42,359 bases of DNA, taken from positions 1 to 42,359 of the forward strand of contig JAGDXV010000022.1 in NCBI GenBank assembly GCA_023261805.1, written 5' to 3'. Both the position numbers and the translations under genes were made by a program. Origin of the DNA: Candidatus Parvarchaeota archaeon. Lineage in GTDB: Archaea; Nanobdellota; Nanobdellia; Parvarchaeales; Parvarchaeaceae. Shown here piece after piece: positions 19,231-28,552 of this stretch; the first letter of the stretch is position 1, and each line of letters opens with the position of its first letter. The notes beneath the pieces are model-generated. The model searched no databases and was not told the DNA's origin. It worked only from the letters and a program-made list of their open reading frames with translations.

Positions 19231-20250
19231 TTAGTTTGGTAGAAATTCTTTTCCAAGTTTTTCAAGCCAATCTCTTCTCTCAGCGAAATAATCTCTCGCC
19301 GATTTGAAAGTTTCTATAAGATAACTTGAAACGGCTCCCTTAATGTCATCCGGATGTATCTTTTTTTGTATAAACGCCTCTTCAAACGCGTTGTAATCCT
19401 CGAATTCAATTGTGCCTCCGTATTTCTCAGGCCTCTCTATCTTTATCCTTCCAGTGGCAGGGAAAATTACATACCTGACAATTTGAAGGATCATATTGTT
19501 TTCAACGATGCCCGCCGGGCAATAGGCGTTCTTTATCTTTCTCTTTATCGCCTCCTCACTGTCGTATATTTTGATGTGGCTTTCAGGTATGGATGAGCTC
19601 ATCTTTGTTCCGGGTCCATTCAGAGATGCTATCAATGGCGTCATCACCTCTATTCTTTTTCTGTAACCCAAAAGGGGGAGGTATTCCCTCGCATACATGA
19701 GAATATGTCTTTGATCGGTCCCGCCTAGCTGTATGTCGACATCAAGGTATTGCTCGTCCAATGCCTGCATTATCGGATATATCATCTCACTAACCTTTGG
19801 ATTTTTCATCCTTGTAACCTCAGATGCAGCTCTCATCGCCCTATCAATAGTCGTCTGTGTGGACAATTTAAGCACATCCAATACATATTCTCTCTTCAAT
19901 TGATAACTTGATCCGCGTATGAATTCAGGTTTCTTTATCCAAGGAAGCGCAAGTTCGATGCATCTCTGTGTGTATTCGCTTCTGGCATCAAGAGCCTCCC
20001 AGGGAGCTTTCAGATCATCAAGCGCTGCATGCACATCAGCTATAAGTATCTTTGTTTTTACCCCCGCCTTTTGGAAGTCCAGCAGTTTGCTCAAAGCAAC
20101 GATATGTCCTATATGTAATGGTCCAGTCGGTGCCCTACCTATATACATCGACAGATCCTTCTTTGTTTTCAATGCTTCTCTAAGTTCAGTCTCCTCAACT
20201 ATTTCGACCGTACCCCTCTTTATTAGGTTGAATCTCTCTTCGGCATCCAT
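19231..20250 (-). CDS. tyrS: tyrosyl-tRNA synthetase
   Basis: GRAPTGPLHIGHIV, QLGGTDQRHI, KMSSS motifs; archaeal-type length. Confidence 0.93.
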   Translation of the reverse strand: MDAEERFNLIKRGTVEIVEETELREALKTKKDLSMYIGRAPTGPLHIGHIVALSKLLDFQKAGVKTKILIADVHAALDDLKAPWEALDARSEYTQRCIELALPWIKKPEFIRGSSYQLKREYVLDVLKLSTQTTIDRAMRAASEVTRMKNPKVSEMIYPIMQALDEQYLDVDIQLGGTDQRHILMYAREYLPLLGYRKRIEVMTPLIASLNGPGTKMSSSIPESHIKIYDSEEAIKRKIKNAYCPAGIVENNMILQIVRYVIFPATGRIKIERPEKYGGTIEFEDYNAFEEAFIQKKIHPDDIKGAVSSYLIETFKSARDYFAERRDWLEKLGKEFLPN

Positions 20251-20352
20251 GGATAATAGTTTGTTTCTATTGTTTTAATACCTTTGAGCAACCTTTTTCG
20301 CTGAAGTTCAAGATATGAAAAAGAATTAAACTCTGAGGGATGTCATATTTTT

Positions 20353-21516
20353 ATGAAATTCATACATACTGGAGATTCACATATAGGGGAAGTTTATAAG
20401 GACAGGCAAAGAAACGAGGACATAAAGGATGCATTCAGACAAGTCATAGATGCGGCCATAGATGAGAAGGCAGATTTCATCATTCACTCAGGCGATCTTT
20501 TTGATACAGGAGTCCCCTCCTTTCAGGACATGCTTTTTGTAACCGATCAATTGAAGCGGTTGAAGGAGAAAGGAATAAAGATGTTCATCGTCCCCGGATC
20601 CCATGATATAGGTCTTGGAGAAGAAACAAGCGTGATAGAACTTTTCGATAGGAACGATCTGCTGGTAAATCTGAATTCAAGCAGGTACATAAAGAAGGAA
20701 GAAGACAAGGTTCTATTGAAAGGAGAAGTCTACAAAAACGCCTTCATAGCGGGGATAAGGGGCAAGCGCAGCAGGGTTGAGGACGAGATATTTAAGAGAC
20801 TGAAAGTTGAGATGAGGGACGCATGGATAAAGATATTCGTCTTTCATCATACGATCTCAGCCTTAGGCGAGCCCTTCAGCGATCTTGATACAGATTCTCT
20901 TCCAAAGGGCTTCGATTATTATGCAGCTGGGCATTGGCACGGTCATAGGGACAATATACCTTATGGAAAAGGGATAATACAGTATCCGGGCTCAACTGAG
21001 TACTGTGATGAGAAGGAGATAGTTGATTACAAGAACAGAGGCTTTTATGTCATAGACTACAATGAAAAAGGAATAGGGAAGATATCCTACAGCATCCTCA
21101 AGACAAGGGAAAAGGAGATCCTGCATATAGATGCTAACGGGAAGACTGCACAGAAAGTAAGAGAAGAGATAGGGCAGAAAATAAGCGAGAACGATGGAAA
21201 GATCCTTGTCATAAGGATAGATGGAAAGCTGAACGATAAGCGGTCCTCCTTAGATATCGAGGGAATAAAACAGGATGCGAAATCGCTGGGCTATTCATAT
21301 GTCAGCGTAAATATCTCAAGGTTATCCGACAAATCTGAGGAAGAAGTGAAGGTTTCATCTGACAGCATAGAACAGATAGAGAAGGAATTCCTTGAGAAAA
21401 AGGGGTATTCAGACAAGGACATAGCTGTCGCGAAGCTCTTGATAGATGCAGCCGAAACTGGTCTCAGTATAGATGAAACAAGAAAGAAAACGGAGGAGCT
21501 CTATAAAGACTTATGA
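20353..21516 (+). CDS. mre11: DNA double-strand break repair nuclease Mre11
   Basis: HTGDSHIG, HSGDLFD, PGSHD, FHH, AAGHWHGH phosphoesterase motifs; overlaps rad50. Confidence 0.93.
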   Translation: MKFIHTGDSHIGEVYKDRQRNEDIKDAFRQVIDAAIDEKADFIIHSGDLFDTGVPSFQDMLFVTDQLKRLKEKGIKMFIVPGSHDIGLGEETSVIELFDRNDLLVNLNSSRYIKKEEDKVLLKGEVYKNAFIAGIRGKRSRVEDEIFKRLKVEMRDAWIKIFVFHHTISALGEPFSDLDTDSLPKGFDYYAAGHWHGHRDNIPYGKGIIQYPGSTEYCDEKEIVDYKNRGFYVIDYNEKGIGKISYSILKTREKEILHIDANGKTAQKVREEIGQKISENDGKILVIRIDGKLNDKRSSLDIEGIKQDAKSLGYSYVSVNISRLSDKSEEEVKVSSDSIEQIEKEFLEKKGYSDKDIAVAKLLIDAAETGLSIDETRKKTEELYKDL

Positions 21517-23915
21517 TAATAAGAGCCATAAGACTGAGGAATATAAGGAGTCACGTCTCATCCGAGATACCTTTCAAAGAAGGGATAAACGTCATAATCG
21601 GAAACACAGGCAGCGGTAAATCATCGATTCTGATGGGCATAGAATACGCACTTTTCGGCAAGATAGGGGAAGGAAGAGGGGAGGGAAAGATGCTGCTCAG
21701 GCACGGTTCAAGACAGGGAAGCGTTGAATTGGAAATACAGGAGGGAGATGATGTTTTCAAAATAAGGCGCGGTCTGAAGAGAACCTCAGAGGATGTGAGA
21801 AACGACGATGCGCAGAACTCTATATCAAAGAATGGAAAGGACGTTGACATACTTAACAGGGCGATGGATCTCAGCTTCTACATGAAAAATCTTTTTGGAA
21901 TTTCAACAGCATCACCAATAAAAGTCTTCGAGGCGATAACATACATAAAACAGGATGAGCTTAAAGAATTGATATTTGACACCGGGCAGGAGAAGCAAAC
22001 ATACATAGATGGGCTTCTCCAGGTCGACAGATACGCAAAAACATATGAATGGATGAGGGATCTTCTGTCGGCTATAAACAAAGATGTCGATGTTTACAGG
22101 GCTCAGCAGCAGTTGCTAATAGGGGAGGAAAAGGCTATAGAGCTCGAGGAGAAGATAGTTGATCTAAGAACAAGCATATCTTCACTTAAAGCAAGCGAGG
22201 AGGTTCTGGTCGGCAGCATAAGAGAGAAGGAGGAGTACACGAGTCAGCTTGAGAAAGATGTAAGTTCAGGGAGAGAATTGAGACTGAAGCACGAAAGCCT
22301 GGTGTCGAAGCTAAATGAGAAGAAAGAAGAGATAATTAGACTTAACAAGCAGGCTGAGGAGAATCTGAAGATAATAAAGGAGAAGGAGGCGGACGCTGGA
22401 AAGTATTCCGCCGAGAAAGAGAGGGAATTAACGGAAAAGGAGAGAGCACTCTCGGATAGGCTCTCATCAAAGAACATCGAGATGAATTCTCTTTATCATA
22501 TGATGTCTGATTTGGAGAGCAAGTACAACTCCTCCTCGAACAGGCTGGGACAGATAGAAAAGGAGCTGTCAGATCTAACTTTATCAAAAAATAAACTGAA
22601 AGAAAGGAAGGAAGTGATATTGAGGGAATTGCCAGCTGCTGAGAAGCGTCCGTCGGCGGATGAGATAGGTGGCAGGATAAAACAGATACAGGACGACATC
22701 AAGAAACTCGAGAAAGAGAAAGAGGATGCACTGATTTCAAAGACCTGTCCATATTGTGGAGCTCACTTCGAAGATCCATCTCATATCGCCTCGGAGTTTG
22801 GGAAGAGAATAGGAGAATACGAGGTTCTCTTAAAAGAGTATGAGGGGGCGAGAAAGACCGGCTTCGCCTCGGCAGAGACGATGAGAAAAGAGATGGAGGT
22901 GATAGATGAGAGGCTCGCAGAGATCGATTCAAGGGTCAGTCTTTTATTGATGGAAAAAGAAGGGATGGATCTGGATTCTTTATCGTCTTCATTGAAAAGA
23001 TCAAAAGAAGAATACGCTAAAGCCGTCAAGGAAACCTCCGAACTTAATTCTCAAAGGGAAGATATACTTAAAGAGCTGGATGAGATAGTCAAGTTCAGAG
23101 GGATAGCTGATGAGATAAAAGTCCTTCGAGCAAGGGTCGAGACACTTAATGAGAGCATCGTAAAGGCTGATGAAGAGATATACAAGGTTTCATCGGAATT
23201 GAATATGCTTCAATTCAACGCTGAAGATCTGGAGAGAAAAGAAAAAACACTTAAAGAGACGCAGGAGGAGTTGAACAGAGCGAAGGCGCAGATAACAACG
23301 ATCAAAAGGGAGATAGAACTGAAAGAGGAGACAATGAAAGAGTATGAGGATGAGATGAAAGAGATAAAGGAGCAGATGGAGAAGAAGGAAGAGATACAAA
23401 AGAAACTATCGCATGAGGAAAAGATTTTGGAAAGGCTCAATAATCTAAGGGAGGACATAAGAAGCATAAGAGAATATGTGAGAAATAAGTTTCTCAGTGA
23501 TTTCAGAAGCATATTTCGTGAGAGGTTCTATGAGATAAGAAGCGAGGCCGACTACGATGTAGATATAGACAACAATTACAACGTCGTTATATCGGCTTCG
23601 AATGAGATTTTCGAGTCCAGGACCCTTTCAGGAGGGGAAAAGACGTCAGTTGCACTGGCTTACAGGATCGCACTATCGGCGATAGTTTCAAGGCTGGGCG
23701 GAATCAGCAGAAACGAACTTCTGATAATGGATGAGCCGACATCAGGATTGGATAAAGAAGATGTGAACGCATTGGCCTCATCTATAACGAAAATAAGCGG
23801 CATAAATCAGATAATAATAGTCACGCACGATGATACACTTAAAGGGATAGCTGACAGGGTGATAAGCGTTGACAAGGTAGAGGGGAAAACAAACATCAGC
23901 GTCAGCGACTTCTAA
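21513..23915 (+). CDS. rad50: DNA double-strand break repair ATPase Rad50
   Basis: Walker A GNTGSGKSS, CPYC zinc hook, long coiled coils, LSGGEK signature, MDEPTSGLD. Confidence 0.96.
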   Translation: MIIRAIRLRNIRSHVSSEIPFKEGINVIIGNTGSGKSSILMGIEYALFGKIGEGRGEGKMLLRHGSRQGSVELEIQEGDDVFKIRRGLKRTSEDVRNDDAQNSISKNGKDVDILNRAMDLSFYMKNLFGISTASPIKVFEAITYIKQDELKELIFDTGQEKQTYIDGLLQVDRYAKTYEWMRDLLSAINKDVDVYRAQQQLLIGEEKAIELEEKIVDLRTSISSLKASEEVLVGSIREKEEYTSQLEKDVSSGRELRLKHESLVSKLNEKKEEIIRLNKQAEENLKIIKEKEADAGKYSAEKERELTEKERALSDRLSSKNIEMNSLYHMMSDLESKYNSSSNRLGQIEKELSDLTLSKNKLKERKEVILRELPAAEKRPSADEIGGRIKQIQDDIKKLEKEKEDALISKTCPYCGAHFEDPSHIASEFGKRIGEYEVLLKEYEGARKTGFASAETMRKEMEVIDERLAEIDSRVSLLLMEKEGMDLDSLSSSLKRSKEEYAKAVKETSELNSQREDILKELDEIVKFRGIADEIKVLRARVETLNESIVKADEEIYKVSSELNMLQFNAEDLERKEKTLKETQEELNRAKAQITTIKREIELKEETMKEYEDEMKEIKEQMEKKEEIQKKLSHEEKILERLNNLREDIRSIREYVRNKFLSDFRSIFRERFYEIRSEADYDVDIDNNYNVVISASNEIFESRTLSGGEKTSVALAYRIALSAIVSRLGGISRNELLIMDEPTSGLDKEDVNALASSITKISGINQIIIVTHDDTLKGIADRVISVDKVEGKTNISVSDF

Positions 23916-23946
23916 GAATTAATATTCAAAAATAGATATCTTAATT

Positions 23947-24213
23947 GGCAGGCTAACCGGGAAGTCAGTCCCTTCCTGTGAGCGCAAATGGACTTTAGGC
24001 GCGGTGACTACATCGGCGAGGGACAAGATCCTCTAATATGATGGCAAAGCTATCGATGAATGAGGGCCCTACAGGGATGGAGCCGTTAGAAACCCGGCCA
24101 GGTCCGGAAGGAAGCAACCGTAACTGATGGTTTCATCGCTTGTAGACACTCCTTCATGAGAGAATGTTGCCACCCTCTGTAGGGGTTATTGCCTCGAACC
24201 GATGGTGCCTGCC
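23947..24213 (+). ncRNA. signal recognition particle 7S RNA
   Basis: Helix-8 motif GGCCAGGTCCGGAAGGAAGCAACC; terminal complementarity GGCAGGC (5') / GCCTGCC (3'). Confidence 0.92.
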
Positions 24214-24263
24214 TTTCTGAGAGGACAGTAAAGATATTAATTGAAATAAGTAAATCAATTCTA

Positions 24264-24346
24264 GTCAGGGTACTCAAGTGGTTACGAGGCAGGCCTGCTA
24301 AGCCTGTTGGCGAAAGCCTGCGTGGGTTCGAATCCCACCCCTGACG
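24264..24346 (+). tRNA. tRNA-Ser (GCT)
   Basis: GTCAGGG/CCCTGAC acceptor with G discriminator, loop CTGCTAA, long variable arm, TTCGAAT. Confidence 0.95.
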
Positions 24347-24385
24347 AGCTGTTTCATTTTCTGATGAAGTCCCTCCCTTCTAACG

Positions 24386-24394
24386 TTTATAAAT
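24386..24394 (+). promoter_or_regulatory. TATA box, leaderless promoter for L10e
   Basis: tttataaat centred about 26 nt upstream of ATG 24416. Confidence 0.5.
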
Positions 24395-24415
24395 GATGAT
24401 GATTTACTGAAAGCA

Positions 24416-24949
24416 ATGGGAAGCTTAAGGCCAGGAAGAACGTACAGGGATCTCAAGCAGCCTTACACGAGAAAGTCTAAATATAAGAGCAAGAGCTTCG
24501 TAAAGATCGCTCAACAGCCAAGGATAACGCAGTTTCATTCCGGCGGAAAGATGGCTGATTTTGATACTAAGGTAGTAGTCATCAGCAAACGAACACTCCA
24601 GATAAGAGACAATGCATTGGAAGCTGCAAGGATCGTCGCTAATAAGTACCTCACCGACAATCTCGGCGAAACAGGCTTTCACCTTTTCGTTGTCAAGTTC
24701 CCACACCAGGTTTTGAGGGAGCACAGGTTTGCGACGATAGCAGGTGCTGATAGGTTCTCCTCGGGTATGCAGAAATCCTTTGGTAAACCGATCGGTCTCG
24801 CGGCGAGGCTCTTTGCAGGGGATGAGATATTCGAGATCTTCCTAAACAAGGAGAACGTTAAGATCGGAAAGGAAACAGCCAAGAAGATAGGCAAGAAGCT
24901 CGGTTTTCCTGTCTTAGCGATAGTTTCACAGGCGCGCGTCAGCTCATGA
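24416..24949 (+). CDS. rpl10e: 50S ribosomal protein L10e (uL16)
   Basis: Full-length match to the archaeal L10e pattern (RPGRTYRDLKQPYTR..., PHQVLREHRFATIAGADRFSSGMQKSFGKPIGLAAR). Confidence 0.95.
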   Translation: MGSLRPGRTYRDLKQPYTRKSKYKSKSFVKIAQQPRITQFHSGGKMADFDTKVVVISKRTLQIRDNALEAARIVANKYLTDNLGETGFHLFVVKFPHQVLREHRFATIAGADRFSSGMQKSFGKPIGLAARLFAGDEIFEIFLNKENVKIGKETAKKIGKKLGFPVLAIVSQARVSS

Positions 24950-25430
24950 GCTCTTCTTTGTCATTGAGATACCTAAATAGTACAAAAAACAGGGACGATA
25001 GTCTATTCATGTAAGAGAGGATCTCTTTATTTTTTGTGACGCTGACGGTGTGTCTTTCAGCTCTCCTACATACAGCCCTGCAGATGTTTATTATTGTCGA
25101 TTCAGTGTTTCCGTTCGGATAAACAAACTTGTGTATGTCCTTCACATTTAATGAGTATTCATCGATCTCTTTTTCAATTCTTTTTAGATTCTCCTGCAAG
25201 GAATCTTTTCTATACCCAGCCAGCTCAGAATTGATGATATATAGGTCCTTTTCGATGTTCTTCAATGTCTCCTTTACTTTCTCGTTCGACGTCAACGAAT
25301 AGGCGAGGCCGATGATTGAACTGAGCTCATCTATATCGCCTATTGCCTCGACAGCATTGGAATTTTTCTTGGTTCTTTTTCTAAACAGGTCGGTTTCACC
25401 GTTATCTCCCCTTCCTGTATAGTATTTCAT
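24939..25430 (-). CDS. PduO-type ATP:cob(I)alamin adenosyltransferase
   Basis: MKYYTGRGDNGETDLF N-terminal motif, GDIDELSSIIG, FVYPNG, ICRAVCRRAER. Confidence 0.88.
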   Translation of the reverse strand: MKYYTGRGDNGETDLFRKRTKKNSNAVEAIGDIDELSSIIGLAYSLTSNEKVKETLKNIEKDLYIINSELAGYRKDSLQENLKRIEKEIDEYSLNVKDIHKFVYPNGNTESTIINICRAVCRRAERHTVSVTKNKEILSYMNRLSSLFFVLFRYLNDKEELMS

Positions 25431-25777
25431 TTTTTCTCCTCTTCAGTATCCTCAGTATTGTTTGTGAGGTAATATTTCACCTTTCTTCTGATCCCATCTA
25501 TATATACCCTGAACATGTCATATGAGAGATGATACAAAACAGTCTTTCCGCTTCTTTCCGATACAAGTATCTTATTGAACATCGGTGATATCAGCGTATA
25601 GAAATGTTTTTTTCCATTGGACGTGCTTATGTCTATCCCAAGAAAAGAGGCAAGCTCCTCCCTACTGACGGACTTTTTCTCCCTGAGAAAGTTTATCGTC
25701 TTTTCAGCTTCAGGATACAGTCTCACACTTTTTGGGTGAGTACCATATAAAATCTGGAGCAGTTCATCCATTGCCAT
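25427..25777 (-). CDS. putative winged-helix DNA-binding protein
   Basis: VSREELASFLGIDIST.NGKKHFYTLISPMFNKILVSERSGKTVLYHLS wHTH-like; 4-nt overlap with the adenosyltransferase. Confidence 0.55.
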   Translation of the reverse strand: MAMDELLQILYGTHPKSVRLYPEAEKTINFLREKKSVSREELASFLGIDISTSNGKKHFYTLISPMFNKILVSERSGKTVLYHLSYDMFRVYIDGIRRKVKYYLTNNTEDTEEEKK

Positions 25778-25799
25778 TATCTATATTAATTGCTGAACC

Positions 25800-25809
25800 T
25801 TTTTAAATA
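25800..25809. promoter_or_regulatory. putative bidirectional TATA box (TTTTTAAATA)
   Basis: Centre lies about 25 nt from ATG 25830 (+) and about 27 nt from ATG 25777 (-). Confidence 0.55.
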
Positions 25810-25829
25810 TCTGCGCTCTTCTATAAGGA

Positions 25830-26042
25830 ATGCTTATAGGAAGGGATATTTTTGTCGTGGATAAAAATATTAAGGGAAAAGTGATCGATGAAACTAAGAA
25901 TACCCTTTTGCTCTCCACGGAGAAGGGAATAAAAAGGATATTAAAGGATAAAAGAAAGATTATTATATACTTAAAAGATAAAGAAATTAAAGTCCACGGG
26001 GAAGATATCCTGATGAGACCTTGGGAATATGCGATACGCTGA
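25830..26042 (+). CDS. rnp1: ribonuclease P protein component 1 (Rpp29/Pop4)
   Basis: MLIGRDIFVVDKNIKGKVIDETKNTLLLST.KGIKRILK...VHGEDILMRPWEYAIR; canonical position before S17. Confidence 0.85.
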   Translation: MLIGRDIFVVDKNIKGKVIDETKNTLLLSTEKGIKRILKDKRKIIIYLKDKEIKVHGEDILMRPWEYAIR

Positions 26043-26340
26043 TCTGGCTAAACCAGCCGTAGAATGCAAGGACAAGAACTGTCCGTATCATGGCACATTG
26101 AGAGTGCACGGTCTGCACTTTGAAGGCGTGGTGGTATCGAGCAGATCGCCGAGAACAGCTGTCGTCGCTTGGGAAAGGCACATGAAGCTAGAAAAGTACG
26201 CTATATACGTTAAGAAGAGAACAAAGGTCATAGTTCATAATCCTGACTGCATAGGTGCAAAGGAAGGAGACAAAGTAATAGTGTATGAGACTAGGCCTAT
26301 CAGCAGGTGGAAGAGGTTTGTGATCGTGAGGAAGTTGTGA
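26029..26340 (+). CDS. rps17: 30S ribosomal protein S17 (uS17)
   Basis: CPYHGTLRVHGLHFEGVVVSSRSPRTAVV.WERH. Confidence 0.95.
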   Translation: MRYADLAKPAVECKDKNCPYHGTLRVHGLHFEGVVVSSRSPRTAVVAWERHMKLEKYAIYVKKRTKVIVHNPDCIGAKEGDKVIVYETRPISRWKRFVIVRKL

Positions 26341-26341
26341 T

Positions 26342-26773
26342 ATGGGAACCGGTAGGAAGGGCGGAGGTTTGAAGCCCTTGAAGGCGCGTATTTCGAAGGG
26401 GATCAACGTAAGCAGTTATATCAATGTCGCTGATAACTCAGGAGGAAAAATAGCAAAGGTGATTAATGTTCGCGGTTATCACGGCGTCAAGAACAGACAG
26501 CCGAAATGCGGTGTCGGTGATACCGTCTTTGTGGTTATCAAACGCGGCGACACAGCCGTCGTTCATAAGGTTTTTCCAGCGGTGATAATAAGGCAGAGAA
26601 AGGCCTACAGGCGGTTGAACGGTGTGAGGATCTGTTTTGAAGACAATGCATGCGTTCTGATAAAGGACACGGTCAAGTATGAGCCGGTCGGGACGATAAT
26701 AAAGGGTCCACTGCCAAGGGAAATTTCGTTTAGATTTCCTAATATAACAAAGATAGCAAACAAGATCGTATGA
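26342..26773 (+). CDS. rpl14: 50S ribosomal protein L14 (uL14)
   Basis: ISKGINVSSYINVADNSGGKIAKVINVRGYHGVKNRQP. Confidence 0.95.
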   Translation: MGTGRKGGGLKPLKARISKGINVSSYINVADNSGGKIAKVINVRGYHGVKNRQPKCGVGDTVFVVIKRGDTAVVHKVFPAVIIRQRKAYRRLNGVRICFEDNACVLIKDTVKYEPVGTIIKGPLPREISFRFPNITKIANKIV

Positions 26774-27165
26774 AATCTCATTCATTCAGTGAACATTGGA
26801 ACTCGAGTAAAAATCCGTCAAAGCAGAGGAGATACAGGAAGAACGCCCCATTGCATATAAAGCACAGGTTGCTTTCAGCTCATCTCTCAAAAGAGTTGAG
26901 GAATACTTACAAGATAAGGTCTTTTCCTTTGAGAACAGGGGACACTGTGATGATAATGCGCGGAAAGTTCAAGGGAATGGAGGGAAAGGTTGAGAAAATA
27001 TATATGAAACAGTTAAAAGTTTCCGTGGATACAGCAAAGATAACAACAAAGAAAGGCACGAAAGTACCGCTGAAGATAAGGCCTTCGGCACTGCTGATAA
27101 AGGAATTGAATCTTTCGGACAACAGGAGGGCTAAGGCACTGGAGAAATATGGCAAGGCACGGTGA
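26770..27165 (+). CDS. rpl24: 50S ribosomal protein L24 (uL24)
   Basis: SKQRRYRKNAPLHIKHRLLSAHLS...TGDTVMIMRGKFKGMEGKVEKI. Confidence 0.95.
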   Translation: MKSHSFSEHWNSSKNPSKQRRYRKNAPLHIKHRLLSAHLSKELRNTYKIRSFPLRTGDTVMIMRGKFKGMEGKVEKIYMKQLKVSVDTAKITTKKGTKVPLKIRPSALLIKELNLSDNRRAKALEKYGKAR

Positions 27166-27805
27166 GTCGAAGCATTTTAAGCGATCAGTTGTGACAGGAG
27201 CAGTGAGCATACCGAGAAAAAGGTATAAGTATTATGTTAGGAATCTTCCGGGCAAACACGAGAACCAGTATGCGATCGCCCTTTTGGGTGTCATCAGGGA
27301 TGTTGGGAAATTCGCGCTTAATGCGAAAGAGGCAAGGTATCTGATAAATAACGGCTTCGTGAAGGTAGATGGAAAGACAGTGAGAGAGGAGCGCTACAAC
27401 CTAGGTTTCGGAGATATCCTGACGGTGAAGGAAGACAGCTTCATCCTTTGGTTTGGTCCGAGCGGTAAATTTATTCTCAAGCCTTATGACACGCCGGAAG
27501 TGAAATTAATGAAGGTTGTATCGATCTATAGTGGTAAGAAGGGAAAGAAGATACTTTTCACAAATGATGGGAGAAACATAATTTATGATGGAAGTATCAA
27601 GGCTGGTGATTCGATAAAGTACAATCTTAAGGAGAAAAAGGTCGTAGAGATCATACCTTTTGAGCAGGGGAGGGAGGCTGTGATATACCGCGGTAAGAAT
27701 CTCGGGAAATCTGGAAAAATAGAGGAGATCGTAGGCGACAATTCCCTTCTCTCTATCAATGGCGAGAAATTAACCGCACTTTCAGATGCATGCATGGTGT
27801 TATGA
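27149..27805 (+). CDS. rps4e: 30S ribosomal protein S4e
   Basis: GESKHFKRSVVTGAVSIPRKRYKYYVRNLPGKHENQYAIALLGVIRDVGK. Confidence 0.95.
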   Translation: MARHGESKHFKRSVVTGAVSIPRKRYKYYVRNLPGKHENQYAIALLGVIRDVGKFALNAKEARYLINNGFVKVDGKTVREERYNLGFGDILTVKEDSFILWFGPSGKFILKPYDTPEVKLMKVVSIYSGKKGKKILFTNDGRNIIYDGSIKAGDSIKYNLKEKKVVEIIPFEQGREAVIYRGKNLGKSGKIEEIVGDNSLLSINGEKLTALSDACMVL

Positions 27806-28314
27806 ACATGGAAAATAAAATGAGGAACATCTCTGTTGAGAAGATTACGTTGAATGTCGGTGTTGGAGAGCCTGGGGAGAAGCTTGAAAGGGTCGTAACA
27901 TTGTTGAAGAACATCACTGGAAGCCAGCCGGTCAAAACCAAGGCGAAGAAAAGGATACCGGAGTGGGGATTGAGACCAGGTCTGGAGGTTGGCGTCAAAG
28001 TTACTCTGAGGGGAAAGAAAGCTGAAGAAATGCTTCAGAGGCTTTTCAAAGCCGTTGAGAACAAGATACCTGGCAATAAATTTGATGAACAGGGGAACTT
28101 TTCCTTCGGCGTGCCTGAATATGTTTATATTCCCGGCGTAAAATATGATTACACTGTCGGGATAATCGGCCTGTCTGTTGCAGTGACCCTCAAAAGACCG
28201 GGCTTCAGCATCTCAAAGCAGAGACAGAGAAGAAGCATCGGGAAAAAGCACATGATAACAAAGCAGGAGGCCATGGATTTTGTGAGGGAAAGATACAAGG
28301 TGGATGTCGTCTGA
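27802..28314 (+). CDS. rpl5: 50S ribosomal protein L5 (uL5)
   Basis: RNISVEKITLNVGVGEPGEKLERV...SQPVKTKAKKRIPEWGLRPG; start placed at the ATGA overlap. Confidence 0.95.
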   Translation: MNMENKMRNISVEKITLNVGVGEPGEKLERVVTLLKNITGSQPVKTKAKKRIPEWGLRPGLEVGVKVTLRGKKAEEMLQRLFKAVENKIPGNKFDEQGNFSFGVPEYVYIPGVKYDYTVGIIGLSVAVTLKRPGFSISKQRQRRSIGKKHMITKQEAMDFVRERYKVDVV

Positions 28315-28315
28315 T

Positions 28316-28552
28316 ATGGAAAGTGCGTATGAAAGAATATTGAGAACATTAGAGAAGAAACCTGCGAAGAAGGCGAGGTTCATCAGATTCAACAGCAGGA
28401 AACAGAGGAAATATGGTATCGCTACGCACAGATGCGTAAGATGTGGAAGATTTGAGGCTCACATCAGCGTTCATGGACTTAATTACTGCAGGGAATGCTT
28501 CAGAGAGGTTTCAAAGGACCTCGGTTTCAAAAAATACGGGAAGGAGGTATGA
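28316..28552 (+). CDS. rps14: 30S ribosomal protein S14 (uS14), zinc-binding
   Basis: CVRCGRFEAHISVHGLNYCRECFRE. Confidence 0.88.
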   Translation: MESAYERILRTLEKKPAKKARFIRFNSRKQRKYGIATHRCVRCGRFEAHISVHGLNYCRECFREVSKDLGFKKYGKEV

